A stretch of 64,000 nt of DNA from Sphingomonas limnosediminicola (GTDB lineage Bacteria; Pseudomonadota; Alphaproteobacteria; Sphingomonadales; Sphingomonadaceae): NCBI RefSeq assembly GCF_039537965.1, contig NZ_BAABBM010000001.1:1178001-1242000 (forward strand), in the 5' to 3' direction. Positions within the stretch are counted from its first letter, which is position 1, and every line of letters begins with the position of its first letter. The notes beneath the pieces are model-generated. The model worked only from the letters and a program-made list of their open reading frames with translations, did no database searches and had not been told where the DNA came from. This document shows, one piece after another, positions 25,380-34,441 of this stretch. Both the position numbers and the translations under genes were made by a program.

Positions 25380-28300
25380 CTATTCATCCAACGGGAACAT
25401 TTCGAGGTACGTTGTCCGAGGCAAGCCGGTCTCCTCCTCGAGAATCTTATGCCCCGATGACTGACTGCGTGGCTCATGCTCGCTAATGACGAGCCGAAAG
25501 CGCTCACCAAGTCCAGGTGAACGCGGAAGTACGAGCTCCTTGTCGATGATTTCCGGCATCATCAGCGCAGAGATTGCGGAGCGATCTTTGAGCAGACCTG
25601 CATAATCACGGTTCAGTAACATCGAACGAGTGGCCGCTACGGCGGCAGCACTGGGTCTGGCAGCAGCCGCTGCTCGCGTTGAACCAGATGGCCGACGCGG
25701 TGGAGGTGCGGCGTCGCGCAGCTTGATGCCGGTGAGCGCGTGCCAGCCGAAATCCTCGTCATCACCAGCGCCGAGCTGCTCAACGATCAGCTCCACCGGC
25801 GAGAAGCGCGCGCGAGAGAGGCCCGTGGCTAAGGCCTCTCCATATAGCGTCACACGATAGGTGCGAGCTCCCTTACGAGTAACGATTGCTAGCCGGTCGT
25901 TGGTGAGTTGCAGGACCTCGCAGCGGACCGCTGAAGAAAGGTGCGCACCTTCTGACGAGATCGGCTGATAACGGGCAAGGGCGAGCTGGATTAGCGGCAT
26001 GGCCTGCGCACCAGCATCAACTACGATATCGGCGAACCACAGTTCACGGTCCGGATCATAAGCGACCAAATGTGGAGCAACGTCGACGCGGGTACCGGCA
26101 GGAGCTCCGGGTAGAGGCAAGTCCGTGACGTGGAAGGGCCCGGGCGGGAGTTCGCCTTCAGCAGGCGGGAAAACGGTGTCAAGGCGCTCCCGCGCAATCG
26201 GTCCACTGGTAACGGCCAGGCCAAATTGACCTCTTGTCGGCGAGCCGTGAAGCAACCCGGCGCCAGGCACGGTCGGATCACTTCCCCACCGCGTGACGAG
26301 TTTGTTGAGCCGCTCATCGACGTCGGCTTCAGCAAGTCCGCCGGGCGGCAGAACCACGGCCAGCATCTCCATTGCGCCGGTAACAAGCCACGGTCGGCGA
26401 AGATAGACGCGTAAGCCCCCGCCGTCTCGATAGCTGCGCTGCTCTCCGCTGACCGAGCGCCGCGTCCAGCCGAATGTCGGGATGACATAGACAATATCCG
26501 GCGCGGGCGGTGGTGCCGAGTTTGGCACGAACCCAACCGTTTCCTCAGATGTGACGGTGAGATCGCTCCAGTGGTCGGGATCTCGCAACGGGTCGGGCAG
26601 GAAGCTTGTAAAGCGCGTCGTTGCCGTAAGCAGATAGCCCACACGGCGGTAACGAGTATCGGCGAACACTTGCTGGGCGTCATCGCCCTTGCCGAAGCTC
26701 TTGTGACCCGGCGGGGCGAACCCCGGAGCCGATAGCCGCGCAAGCTTAAGTCGCGCCGCATGGCCGCTCCCGGCGATCCACTGCGGTGCGGGCTCTTCTG
26801 GGTCATCGCGCGGGTCGAGCCAAGTGGCTGAAACGTCCAGTCGCTCGGTGCTAAGCGTGTCTATGGGCGTCGAGAATGCGAGGTCTGCCTTCGTCGACGC
26901 TAGCGGGCGGCTGATCTGGAGCTGTTCGATGGCGGGGCGCACCAATGGCCGCTGCACGGCGTGAACGAGGTCAAGGTCACGCCAAGGAGTGAGCATCCAG
27001 TCGTGGCCGCCGAGCGCGCGCTTCTGAAGCGCTCCGCGAGCGGCCGGCGCACAGCGCTCGAACCCCCATTGCAGAACACCCATCAAAGGCAGGTCATCGT
27101 CGTTCAGGGCATGGCTGACGCGCGCACGCACATGCTCCCCTTTACGAAGAGCGACCGTGAGGACACGCGTCGTGGCATTGAACGTAACCTCATTTGCTCC
27201 CTCAACTAGCTGCACGCGGAACGCACTTGCGTCCGGCCACGTCTTGCCGGATCGGTAGAGGGGCACCCGCGTCTCGATCGGAGGTGTCTTGCCGAATCCT
27301 GCGACGCGGACCACGCAGCTGTGCGCGAGCGGATCAGGAAGGTAAGGAAGCTCGAAAGTCACTGGCCCGACGGGCAGCTGATCTTCGCTCTTGTCAGTAG
27401 AGATGCTGCCGAGTTCCCTGTCGCGCGTTGCCAGCAAGGTGAAGCTCGCCGGGTCCAGCTTCCCGTCGACATCGAGCATGCCGTGCAACTCGGCGAGGCG
27501 CTGCGATCCCGCCGGCGGCACCAGGTGTCGTTCGCTCTGTTCGGTCGTCGGCACCTCATTGTCTGGTTCGGTCGAATTTAGCGAGCGAATGGCGAGGACG
27601 CTCAGCCCTTCGCCAAGGCTCGGCGGTGGCATGGTCGGTGGTCCCACCATCGCTACAATCGGTGCCTCGATGGGTTCGAACCGGCGATAGATCGTGGGCG
27701 CAGTCTCGACCCCCGCCGGCGACTTTGCGTTCTTGTCCCACGCGCGTCCGTTCCCGGCGAGATCCACTGCCCGCAGTCGAACGCGATAGCGGCGACCAAA
27801 GCGTAGCGACGGCAGCGATCCGGGCTGCGCCTGATGTTCTACCTCGAGCGGAAGCCCGGGCGGCGAGAGGCTTTCAGCGTCGGCCACGCGATCTGAGGTG
27901 TCGATCGCCCGGCCGGGCCGGGGCGCGACGAGGCTCCATCCGCTCCAACTGAAGATCGCTGCATCGACCTTAAGAACGTCCGGTATGCTGCCGTCGGCGG
28001 AGCCGCCGGCGCCGACTCGAATGACTCCTTCATTGTCGGCGATCTGCCGAGTGCTTCCGTCGGAGACGAAATGGTAGAGGCTGGTGCGGCGGCACAACGA
28101 CTGCCACGGACCATCACCATCCGCCACCTCGGCGCGAAGGCCGCGCAGAAGGTCTTCTTGATACAGGGTGATGGGAGCGCTGGACGCGTGTTGCGACTGG
28201 AGGCTGGCGGCTGCGTCAAACGCTGTTTCCAAAGCTTCACCACGAAGATCATCAGCAAGAGTCAGACCGCCCGAGCGTAGCGCCGGGGCGCCGGCGCGAT

Positions 28301-29411
28301 CGGGTTCAGGTCCAGCCGGATCGAGATCGGCGATCGATCCGTTACCTCGTTCGAGTTCGCGGCCCGGCGTGTTGGCGATGTTGATTGCGAACTGCCGCAC
28401 CTTAAGGACGGAGCCATTAACGTCGACTTCGATGGGCCCGGCGCGAGCGCCGAGGCGGGCAAACCCATCCACCACCAGCGGATCATTGGCGGCTCGTGGT
28501 GCCGGCATGAAGCGATTGCGGTCCAGAACAGTTTGAACGCCAGGCGTGGAGTCAGGGAGTGTCTGGACCTCGTCTCCATGAGGCCAACGGACGTTAAGCA
28601 CCAGACGGTCGGTGGCAGTTGCTGGTAGTGCGTTTCGATCGACGGTGAGATCGACGCGGAAACCTGTGGCAAGGAGGATGGGTGGATGCTGCGAAAGCAT
28701 TCCAACCATCCTGTGGAAATCGATGATGTCGCGGTACTGGGCCGGGTCGGGAAGCGGCGCGAGCTCGTTCGTTTCCCACACCACATCTTCGGTTGGATCG
28801 TACGATTTTGCCCGCCGCGCAGTCGTTCTTGCCGAGAGTGGACTATTGTACACATCGTGTAGCGCAAAACGGCCGGTTACGGTCGCGTCCAACGGAGCTA
28901 GGCCGCGCTCCCCAGATCGGCGCGCACGCAGCATGCGCAAAAGAATCTCTGGCGAGGCGTCACCAGTTTTCCCGACATTGCCGATTTTCTGATGCCAAAA
29001 TAGGCGTGACGGAAGCTCATCCGACGCGGCAGCGGACACGTCCCCGTAGAGTTCAGCAAGATCACTTGCGAGAGCAAGGGATGGTGACGTTAGAACCGAG
29101 GTCGAGCGTTTGTCCTCGAATCGATGGCTGCGGACCACGGTCGCAGGACCGAATAAGCGTGCATAGACGTCCGGTTCAGGTGCGGTCTCCAATTCAGCGC
29201 GGACGGTAAGTCCGGCGAACTCAATGGCAAACCGAGCGCGGGAAATCCGGTCCGCCCAGTTGAGGAAATCAGGAAACGCCTTGAGCGGTTCGTCTGCGCC
29301 ATTGTCGGTAACCAACCGCGGTGACACCAGGACTGATATGCGCAGTTTCTTGCCATCCGAACTCAGGCCATTGGGGAGCGGCGTCCAGATTACCTGCTGC
29401 GTGCGCGTCAT
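25380..29411 (-). CDS. Giant hypothetical protein (1343 aa)
   Basis: ATG at 29411 lies 11 bases after the previous stop with GAGGAG between (TGAGGAGTAGACGC), so it is coupled to the upstream giant gene. No signal peptide or membrane span. It starts QQVIWTPLPNGLSSDGKKLR, ISVLVSPRLVTDNG and contains many strand-like segments spread over the full length (RYRVRLRAVDLAGNGRAW, TFELPYLPDP), suggesting a string of beta domains. An Ala/Pro-rich linker (about residues 1230-1257) precedes the end module ERFRLVISEHEPRSQ ... TYLEMFPLD. I do not recognise a characterised function. Length and domain style suit a structural scaffold or surface/packaged protein. Confidence 0.85.
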   Translation of the reverse strand: MTRTQQVIWTPLPNGLSSDGKKLRISVLVSPRLVTDNGADEPLKAFPDFLNWADRISRARFAIEFAGLTVRAELETAPEPDVYARLFGPATVVRSHRFEDKRSTSVLTSPSLALASDLAELYGDVSAAASDELPSRLFWHQKIGNVGKTGDASPEILLRMLRARRSGERGLAPLDATVTGRFALHDVYNSPLSARTTARRAKSYDPTEDVVWETNELAPLPDPAQYRDIIDFHRMVGMLSQHPPILLATGFRVDLTVDRNALPATATDRLVLNVRWPHGDEVQTLPDSTPGVQTVLDRNRFMPAPRAANDPLVVDGFARLGARAGPIEVDVNGSVLKVRQFAINIANTPGRELERGNGSIADLDPAGPEPDRAGAPALRSGGLTLADDLRGEALETAFDAAASLQSQHASSAPITLYQEDLLRGLRAEVADGDGPWQSLCRRTSLYHFVSDGSTRQIADNEGVIRVGAGGSADGSIPDVLKVDAAIFSWSGWSLVAPRPGRAIDTSDRVADAESLSPPGLPLEVEHQAQPGSLPSLRFGRRYRVRLRAVDLAGNGRAWDKNAKSPAGVETAPTIYRRFEPIEAPIVAMVGPPTMPPPSLGEGLSVLAIRSLNSTEPDNEVPTTEQSERHLVPPAGSQRLAELHGMLDVDGKLDPASFTLLATRDRELGSISTDKSEDQLPVGPVTFELPYLPDPLAHSCVVRVAGFGKTPPIETRVPLYRSGKTWPDASAFRVQLVEGANEVTFNATTRVLTVALRKGEHVRARVSHALNDDDLPLMGVLQWGFERCAPAARGALQKRALGGHDWMLTPWRDLDLVHAVQRPLVRPAIEQLQISRPLASTKADLAFSTPIDTLSTERLDVSATWLDPRDDPEEPAPQWIAGSGHAARLKLARLSAPGFAPPGHKSFGKGDDAQQVFADTRYRRVGYLLTATTRFTSFLPDPLRDPDHWSDLTVTSEETVGFVPNSAPPPAPDIVYVIPTFGWTRRSVSGEQRSYRDGGGLRVYLRRPWLVTGAMEMLAVVLPPGGLAEADVDERLNKLVTRWGSDPTVPGAGLLHGSPTRGQFGLAVTSGPIARERLDTVFPPAEGELPPGPFHVTDLPLPGAPAGTRVDVAPHLVAYDPDRELWFADIVVDAGAQAMPLIQLALARYQPISSEGAHLSSAVRCEVLQLTNDRLAIVTRKGARTYRVTLYGEALATGLSRARFSPVELIVEQLGAGDDEDFGWHALTGIKLRDAAPPPRRPSGSTRAAAAARPSAAAVAATRSMLLNRDYAGLLKDRSAISALMMPEIIDKELVLPRSPGLGERFRLVISEHEPRSQSSGHKILEEETGLPRTTYLEMFPLDE

Positions 29412-29422
29412 GCGTCTACTCC

Positions 29423-32400
29423 TCAGGCAAAGGCTGCAGCGTAGGTCGCCCAGACGCTTTGGTTGGGCACGAAGTCGATGAAGCGCGGATCATTTTGTGA
29501 CCCAGCGAAACTGCGCTCGACGGTGACACTCGCACTCACCGAGAAGAACAATACTTCGACTTCAATCGTAAGTTGGGCTTGGCCCTTCACCAGCGAGGTC
29601 GAGCCTTGCTTGTAAAAACCAAGCGAAATGTTCAGCACAATCGATACCGAGATGATGCCGAGCGCCTGCACTTCGCCGCCCATCTCCACGTAACCGACGA
29701 ATACAGTCGTTCGATCAGCGTTCTTCCAGTGGAAATAGAAGCCGCCCTTCACGTAGATCCCGCCCGAGGCGATGCCGAGATCAACCGCCGCAAATGCGCC
29801 GAACTCGAGCGCGGCCTCGATTTCCTGAACTCCCTCGGCGTTAAGTCCGAGGAGCACGAAGCCACCGCCGCCAAATAATGAAACGGTCAGCTGGAATGGA
29901 TTGGAGCGCTCCGCGAAACCAAAAACAAACCCAACCGACCGACCGTCGAACGGGATTTTAATCGCAGCCGAGGCCATCACGTTTTTGAGCGTGAAAACGC
30001 CAACTTGGACGGACGGCACACCGAACTTGCCGCCAGCTGTTAGGCCTCCGTCTTCAAGCTTAATGATCGGCTTAAATCCGAATGCGGGCGCGCTGCTGCC
30101 GCCAGTCCCGCCGCCGCTACCTCCGCCTGAACCCCCGCCCGAAGGCGCGCCTGACGACTTGCCGCCACCAAACACCGATTTTCGTAGCGTTTCGAGGAAG
30201 GTGAGCGGACCGCCGAAGACGACCGGGTCGGTGCCAGCGAGCTTTGGGTCAGGGTCGAAGCCCTTGCCGGTTTTCGCGGTGAACGCGAAGGAATCGAAGC
30301 TGACAATGATCGAACCAAAGAAGTCGAATTTGAATGCAGTTAGCTTGGCAAACGCTTCGGCTTCCGGATCCTTCAAGCCGCTGTCGCGCGCGTAATCTCC
30401 GGGCCCAGAGCCGACCTTGCTCAACGCTGCAGGATCATCAGCAACCTTGAGAAACGCTGTCGCCGAAACCTTGATCTCAAAAGTTGAGGGCGTCGGCGTG
30501 TTCAGTCGGAGCAGCGCGACCTTGTTCGGCAGCTTCTCGACCTTGTGCTCGAAACTGGTTGTGATTTTGTCAGGACTTCGGACTGTTTTGAGCTGCGGGA
30601 TCTTGCCTGCGAGCCCGACCGCGATCGGCGCGAGGATGTCCTTGAGATCCACTCCCCCGAACAACTTTGCCGAGGGGAACCAAGAGTCTGGATTGAAGCC
30701 CGCAGTGGCAAAATCAATCGCGTCGGTCGGAGACTTGCCGCCGATATGCCCGACGAGGCGCGACATGCCCACCACGCCGAAACTCGGGGTAACAAAGCCG
30801 CCAGTAGTGTCGGACTTGCCTCCACCACCGAGGTCGGCCTGCAGCGCTGCGCTAGTAGAGGCGAGGAAGACTTCGCCTTCATTGCCGGCACCAAACCCAT
30901 GGTTCAACCAAGTGGACGCAAAAGCGAATTCAGCCGCGCTTTCGCCGCCGGTAATTTGCCCCACTTCGGTCGAAATTAAGGTTACCGCGCTGAACGAAGG
31001 AAAGACGCGGCGAATAGTCGACGTGGAGCTCCACGCATCCGTTTCGCTGGCTGCAAATCGAAGCTCTCGGATCGGGAACGCGACGGGGCCAGGTCCTGGA
31101 ACCAGTTCCACAACTTGCTGGTGGAGTAAGGCCGTCGTTCGGCCAGGAACGCTCTGGTCCGCTCCATTATAGGCGAGCAGGGCCGCTCCCATGGAGGTGG
31201 AGTCCGCCACGAAGCGCATCGGGACGTCGAAACGAAGCGTCGCGCCGCTCAAGTCGGTAGCCCGCACCGGGAAGCGGAAGTCGAGCGGACCTACGGCGCT
31301 CTGCAATTGAACCCAAAAACTCGAAGGGTCGCTGGGCCAGGTGAGCTTGGGTGTCGTCTTAGTCAGGATCTCGACGGCACCGAACGGAAACGCGCGTCCT
31401 TCGAAGGGTTGTCGCGCTGCCGGGAAGCTCAGCAGCGGCTCCAGAACCAACACCTTGAGGTACTGCCTTAAAGACGCAACCCGGCCTCCGTTCGGGTGGG
31501 GCTCGAACCGGCGTTCAGTTGTAACGATCGCCGCCGACCGATGCCCGAACGGAAGCAGGTGACCGATGTGGACCGTTTCGACGCGATAGTCGCGCCCCAT
31601 CGCGGCATGGTGAGACCACGCTGAGAGGCCGACCGGCAACGGCGGGTTCGCCGGATCGAGTGGGGGAACAGGCCATTTGCCATCAGCATCGAGCCAGCCG
31701 CCGAGTGCGGTTAGCATCAGCCGATCAGCGAACGCGGGCGTCGGCCGGTAAGCTCGCCCGCCTTTATTGATCTTCAGTGTCTCGTCAGCTGTCAGATGGA
31801 CGAGATCGATCCGATCCTGCTTGGTCAGCGAAGTGCGGAAGGGAGGATCCTGGCTCGGGTCAATAAAGTCGGGCGACCAGATCGCAGCAATCGGAACCGA
31901 ATCCTCGGTCGCGTCGATGCGCTCGCCTCCAACTACAGTGCCGAGGCGCGAGTGCCACAATTCAGTTCGCTTGGCGGGACCTCGGGTTACGGGCTTAAGC
32001 GCATGACTGAAGGTGCAGGCGTCCCCAAGCGGAGAAATCGCGACTCGGTAAGGCAACTCAATCGCAGTTTCGGTAATGGTCGGCGGCCGCGGCTTGAATA
32101 ATAGGCGAAACCCCGGGATTGCGGTGATTACCGCGTCGACCCCGATCTTCTCCGCGAACCTTCTACCCAGGCTTCCCGCGAGCTGGAGTTCGGCGCCGTG
32201 ATGCAGTTCATTGAGCTTCTTGGCCGAAATTCGTTCGCGCTCGGCAATGCTCGCAACGGCATTCGTGAGATCGTCCAGTGCTCCTCGAGCGCTATCATGA
32301 GAAAGCTCGCCGATTGACTGGGCAGTCCGCCGGACGGCGCGATCGACCTGCTCTGCAACGCCGGGATTTCCTGCGCTGCTCGTGACGATGCGCCCAAGCT

Positions 32401-32914
32401 CCCGGACCTTGTCAAATGGCGAAACTAGCCCACCAAAGCTTGGAAGACTAAGCGGCACATGCTCCATCGGCCAGGCAGCCATCGCGGCAAGTAGTCCGCT
32501 AGCGGACCCGTCCCAGTCAGCTGAACTTGGAGGGAAGCGATAGACGACGCGACTCCCGCCCGACAGGCGAAGTTGCCCTGGCAGTGAGCCCGCCGGTAGC
32601 GGCGAGGGCAAATCGGTGAGCGAAGAATCTCCGAACACCTCTTCGGCGGTCGATTGTGGGCTATGATAAACAGCCAGGAATGCGGCTTTGGTTGCATCAT
32701 TTGGCGCGATTCGCCGCCCGTCCGGAGGTCCACTGAGGACCAGATTGTGGAGCCGCAGCCGCAAAACTAAGAGGTCGTCGGCACGCCTTAGAAGCAGTTC
32801 CACAGGCCTCGGCTCTAAGACGCCAATCCCGAGCGGCAGTGCTCGAGGGTCTAGCTCCGCTTCACCCAAGAACCATGAGCGATCCGCTAGCCGAACTTTG
32901 GTAACATTGCGCAT
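29423..32914 (-). CDS. Giant hypothetical protein with Gly/Ser linker (about 1163 aa)
   Basis: ATG at 32914 has GAGGAG 7 bases upstream, preferred over ATG at 33010. Starts MRNVTKVRLADRSWFLGEAE. The N-terminal 900 residues are mixed; a helical part (around 200-270, QVDRAVRRTAQSIGELSHDS) may form a coiled coil. A Gly/Ser-rich linker lies at about 917-940, and the last 220 residues are alternating beta strands rich in Gly and Val (GGGGFVLLGLNAEGVQEIEA, LGIASGGIYVKGGFYFHW), like a repeated barrel or solenoid. From memory this resembles an uncharacterised beta module annotated DUF6603; unverified. No signal peptide. Probably works with the 1343-aa protein. Confidence 0.8.
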   Translation of the reverse strand: MRNVTKVRLADRSWFLGEAELDPRALPLGIGVLEPRPVELLLRRADDLLVLRLRLHNLVLSGPPDGRRIAPNDATKAAFLAVYHSPQSTAEEVFGDSSLTDLPSPLPAGSLPGQLRLSGGSRVVYRFPPSSADWDGSASGLLAAMAAWPMEHVPLSLPSFGGLVSPFDKVRELGRIVTSSAGNPGVAEQVDRAVRRTAQSIGELSHDSARGALDDLTNAVASIAERERISAKKLNELHHGAELQLAGSLGRRFAEKIGVDAVITAIPGFRLLFKPRPPTITETAIELPYRVAISPLGDACTFSHALKPVTRGPAKRTELWHSRLGTVVGGERIDATEDSVPIAAIWSPDFIDPSQDPPFRTSLTKQDRIDLVHLTADETLKINKGGRAYRPTPAFADRLMLTALGGWLDADGKWPVPPLDPANPPLPVGLSAWSHHAAMGRDYRVETVHIGHLLPFGHRSAAIVTTERRFEPHPNGGRVASLRQYLKVLVLEPLLSFPAARQPFEGRAFPFGAVEILTKTTPKLTWPSDPSSFWVQLQSAVGPLDFRFPVRATDLSGATLRFDVPMRFVADSTSMGAALLAYNGADQSVPGRTTALLHQQVVELVPGPGPVAFPIRELRFAASETDAWSSTSTIRRVFPSFSAVTLISTEVGQITGGESAAEFAFASTWLNHGFGAGNEGEVFLASTSAALQADLGGGGKSDTTGGFVTPSFGVVGMSRLVGHIGGKSPTDAIDFATAGFNPDSWFPSAKLFGGVDLKDILAPIAVGLAGKIPQLKTVRSPDKITTSFEHKVEKLPNKVALLRLNTPTPSTFEIKVSATAFLKVADDPAALSKVGSGPGDYARDSGLKDPEAEAFAKLTAFKFDFFGSIIVSFDSFAFTAKTGKGFDPDPKLAGTDPVVFGGPLTFLETLRKSVFGGGKSSGAPSGGGSGGGSGGGTGGSSAPAFGFKPIIKLEDGGLTAGGKFGVPSVQVGVFTLKNVMASAAIKIPFDGRSVGFVFGFAERSNPFQLTVSLFGGGGFVLLGLNAEGVQEIEAALEFGAFAAVDLGIASGGIYVKGGFYFHWKNADRTTVFVGYVEMGGEVQALGIISVSIVLNISLGFYKQGSTSLVKGQAQLTIEVEVLFFSVSASVTVERSFAGSQNDPRFIDFVPNQSVWATYAAAFA

Positions 32915-33325
32915 CGGCTGCTCCTCTGCCGCGGCTGTACCGAGCGTCTTTCGGCCGGTGCGCCAGACAATGGCATCGAACCGTGACGCGTGCTGCGCAC
33001 GATCGGCCATGCCTCATAGAAAACCGTGCCGATACTTACGTGAAGGAGTGGAAGAACAGTCGCCGCCGAGCTCCGCTGACGACCTTCGACTCGATCGCGA
33101 AGCCGAGTAAAGCTACCACATGTTCTAGGAGACTACTAACCACGATTGTTGCGGCGAATTAGCTTTGGCAGCTGGTCGACGTCAGGTGTCGAAATGCAAG
33201 AGATGCGCGCGCTAACCGCCACAAGCGGCCATTTTGTCACCCCTGTCCTGAGTACTGTCGAACTTCTTGACCCAGACGCGGCGCCACCCTCAGTCCACAC
33301 ATGCGCGACTCCTCCGCAAGGCCTC
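32915..33325. other. Spacer without recognised gene
   Basis: About 410 bases between the DUF2235 gene and the giant gene. It may hold the promoter for the giant pair. Short frames here have no convincing start or composition; no palindromic repeat is present. Confidence 0.4.
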
Positions 33326-34441
33326 TCAATTACCCGTGGCCGCTCTCGGTTTGTTCGCCATGCTGTGCTTCATCGCATCCGGCGGTAACCGGTCCGCGTA
33401 GCCACCGTCGCGCGCCCATGCGCTGTCATCTACAATCGGACTTGGCGAGAAGTGCCTGGGCCTGAACAAGTTCGGGCGCCAATGCGTCTGCCTCGTCGTC
33501 TTGTCCCAATGCTTTTTCAGCAAGAACTCGGCGGGCCACCATGGCCAAGTCAGCGACTTGTGCATGACGGCGTTAGGGTCGCCGGGCGCATAGCCATGGC
33601 CACTCCGGCCTAGCACGAGGTCGACGCGACTATCATCGAACAGCATTCCTGCCTTTCGCGCTTCAGCCGTCATCCATTTGAGCGACAGCTTCGATAAGCC
33701 GCTTTGCGCTTCTGGGTAGCCACCACCGACATCGCAATGAACACCTGGAAACCACACTTCCTGGATGTCGCGACTTGGGTCGTTGGCGACGAGGTTTGTG
33801 CGGAAGAACGCGCGCCGCTCGTCAATCGCCACTGCGTGACGGATGGTTTCGACGTTGGGTAGCGTGTGAGTGTAGGGAAGGGCGAGCGGGTTTGCGATCC
33901 AGCCGACCGAGCTCACCGTGTCCCACAAGCCCAAGAAGCTCGGCCTACAGTCCGCCACCGACAGCGTGCTTCTAAACTCGCCTGCAAGCTTGAAATAATG
34001 ATTGCGCGCCTCGTCGGTCCGAGCCCTGTTGGCGCTCCAGAGCAGCCGGATTGCGTAGGGAACGAGCGCGTCGTTTCCGGGACCGAGTAAACCGTAGCCA
34101 TGAATCAAAGCCGCTACCGCTCGCGCCGTGTAAGCCCCGCGGCTAAATCCGAAGATGTAAAGCCGGTCGCCGGGTTCAAAGTGATTGATGATGAACGTGT
34201 AAATGTCACGAATGTCAGCCTTAAGGCCGTAACCGAACGCCATTCCCGCGAGGCGCGCAGTCCATTTTCCAATCGCCGTAAATAGCCCCGGCGGCGCCAT
34301 GGTCCCAACGCCGGGATGGTAATAGACGAGCTGACGTCCATCGTGCTTTTCCGCCGCGAAGGCCAGTTTAAGCACGTTAGTTCGGTCAGCCGCGAATTCA
34401 TTGGCCGTTCCGTCGCAGCAAATGACCAAATTGCGCGGCAT
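33326..34441 (-). CDS. DUF2235 alpha/beta hydrolase (Tle1-like lipase candidate)
   Basis: ATG at 34441 overlaps the DNase II-like stop by one base (TGATG). The 371-aa protein opens MPRNLVICCDGTANEF, has LYIFGFSRGAYTARAVA (nucleophile Ser100 in GFSRG), LGLWDTVSSVG and VWFPGVHCDVGGGY with the late Asp/His pieces, all standard for DUF2235. This domain is found in Tle1 phospholipase effectors of type VI secretion, but also in many proteins not linked to secretion. No signal peptide and no T6SS gene nearby. Coupling to a secreted nuclease gene suggests a joint offensive or scavenging task. Confidence 0.88.
   Translation of the reverse strand: MPRNLVICCDGTANEFAADRTNVLKLAFAAEKHDGRQLVYYHPGVGTMAPPGLFTAIGKWTARLAGMAFGYGLKADIRDIYTFIINHFEPGDRLYIFGFSRGAYTARAVAALIHGYGLLGPGNDALVPYAIRLLWSANRARTDEARNHYFKLAGEFRSTLSVADCRPSFLGLWDTVSSVGWIANPLALPYTHTLPNVETIRHAVAIDERRAFFRTNLVANDPSRDIQEVWFPGVHCDVGGGYPEAQSGLSKLSLKWMTAEARKAGMLFDDSRVDLVLGRSGHGYAPGDPNAVMHKSLTWPWWPAEFLLKKHWDKTTRQTHWRPNLFRPRHFSPSPIVDDSAWARDGGYADRLPPDAMKHSMANKPRAATGN

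Noticed and set aside
33010-33010. Upstream ATG at 33010 as start of the second giant gene
   Set aside because: The ATG at 32914 has a GAGGAG site at ideal distance; the upstream ATG has only a poorly spaced GAGG.
25630-33110. Long open frames antisense to the two giant genes
   Set aside because: They are overlaps of GC-rich sense codons; no ribosome sites, start logic or domain patterns support them.
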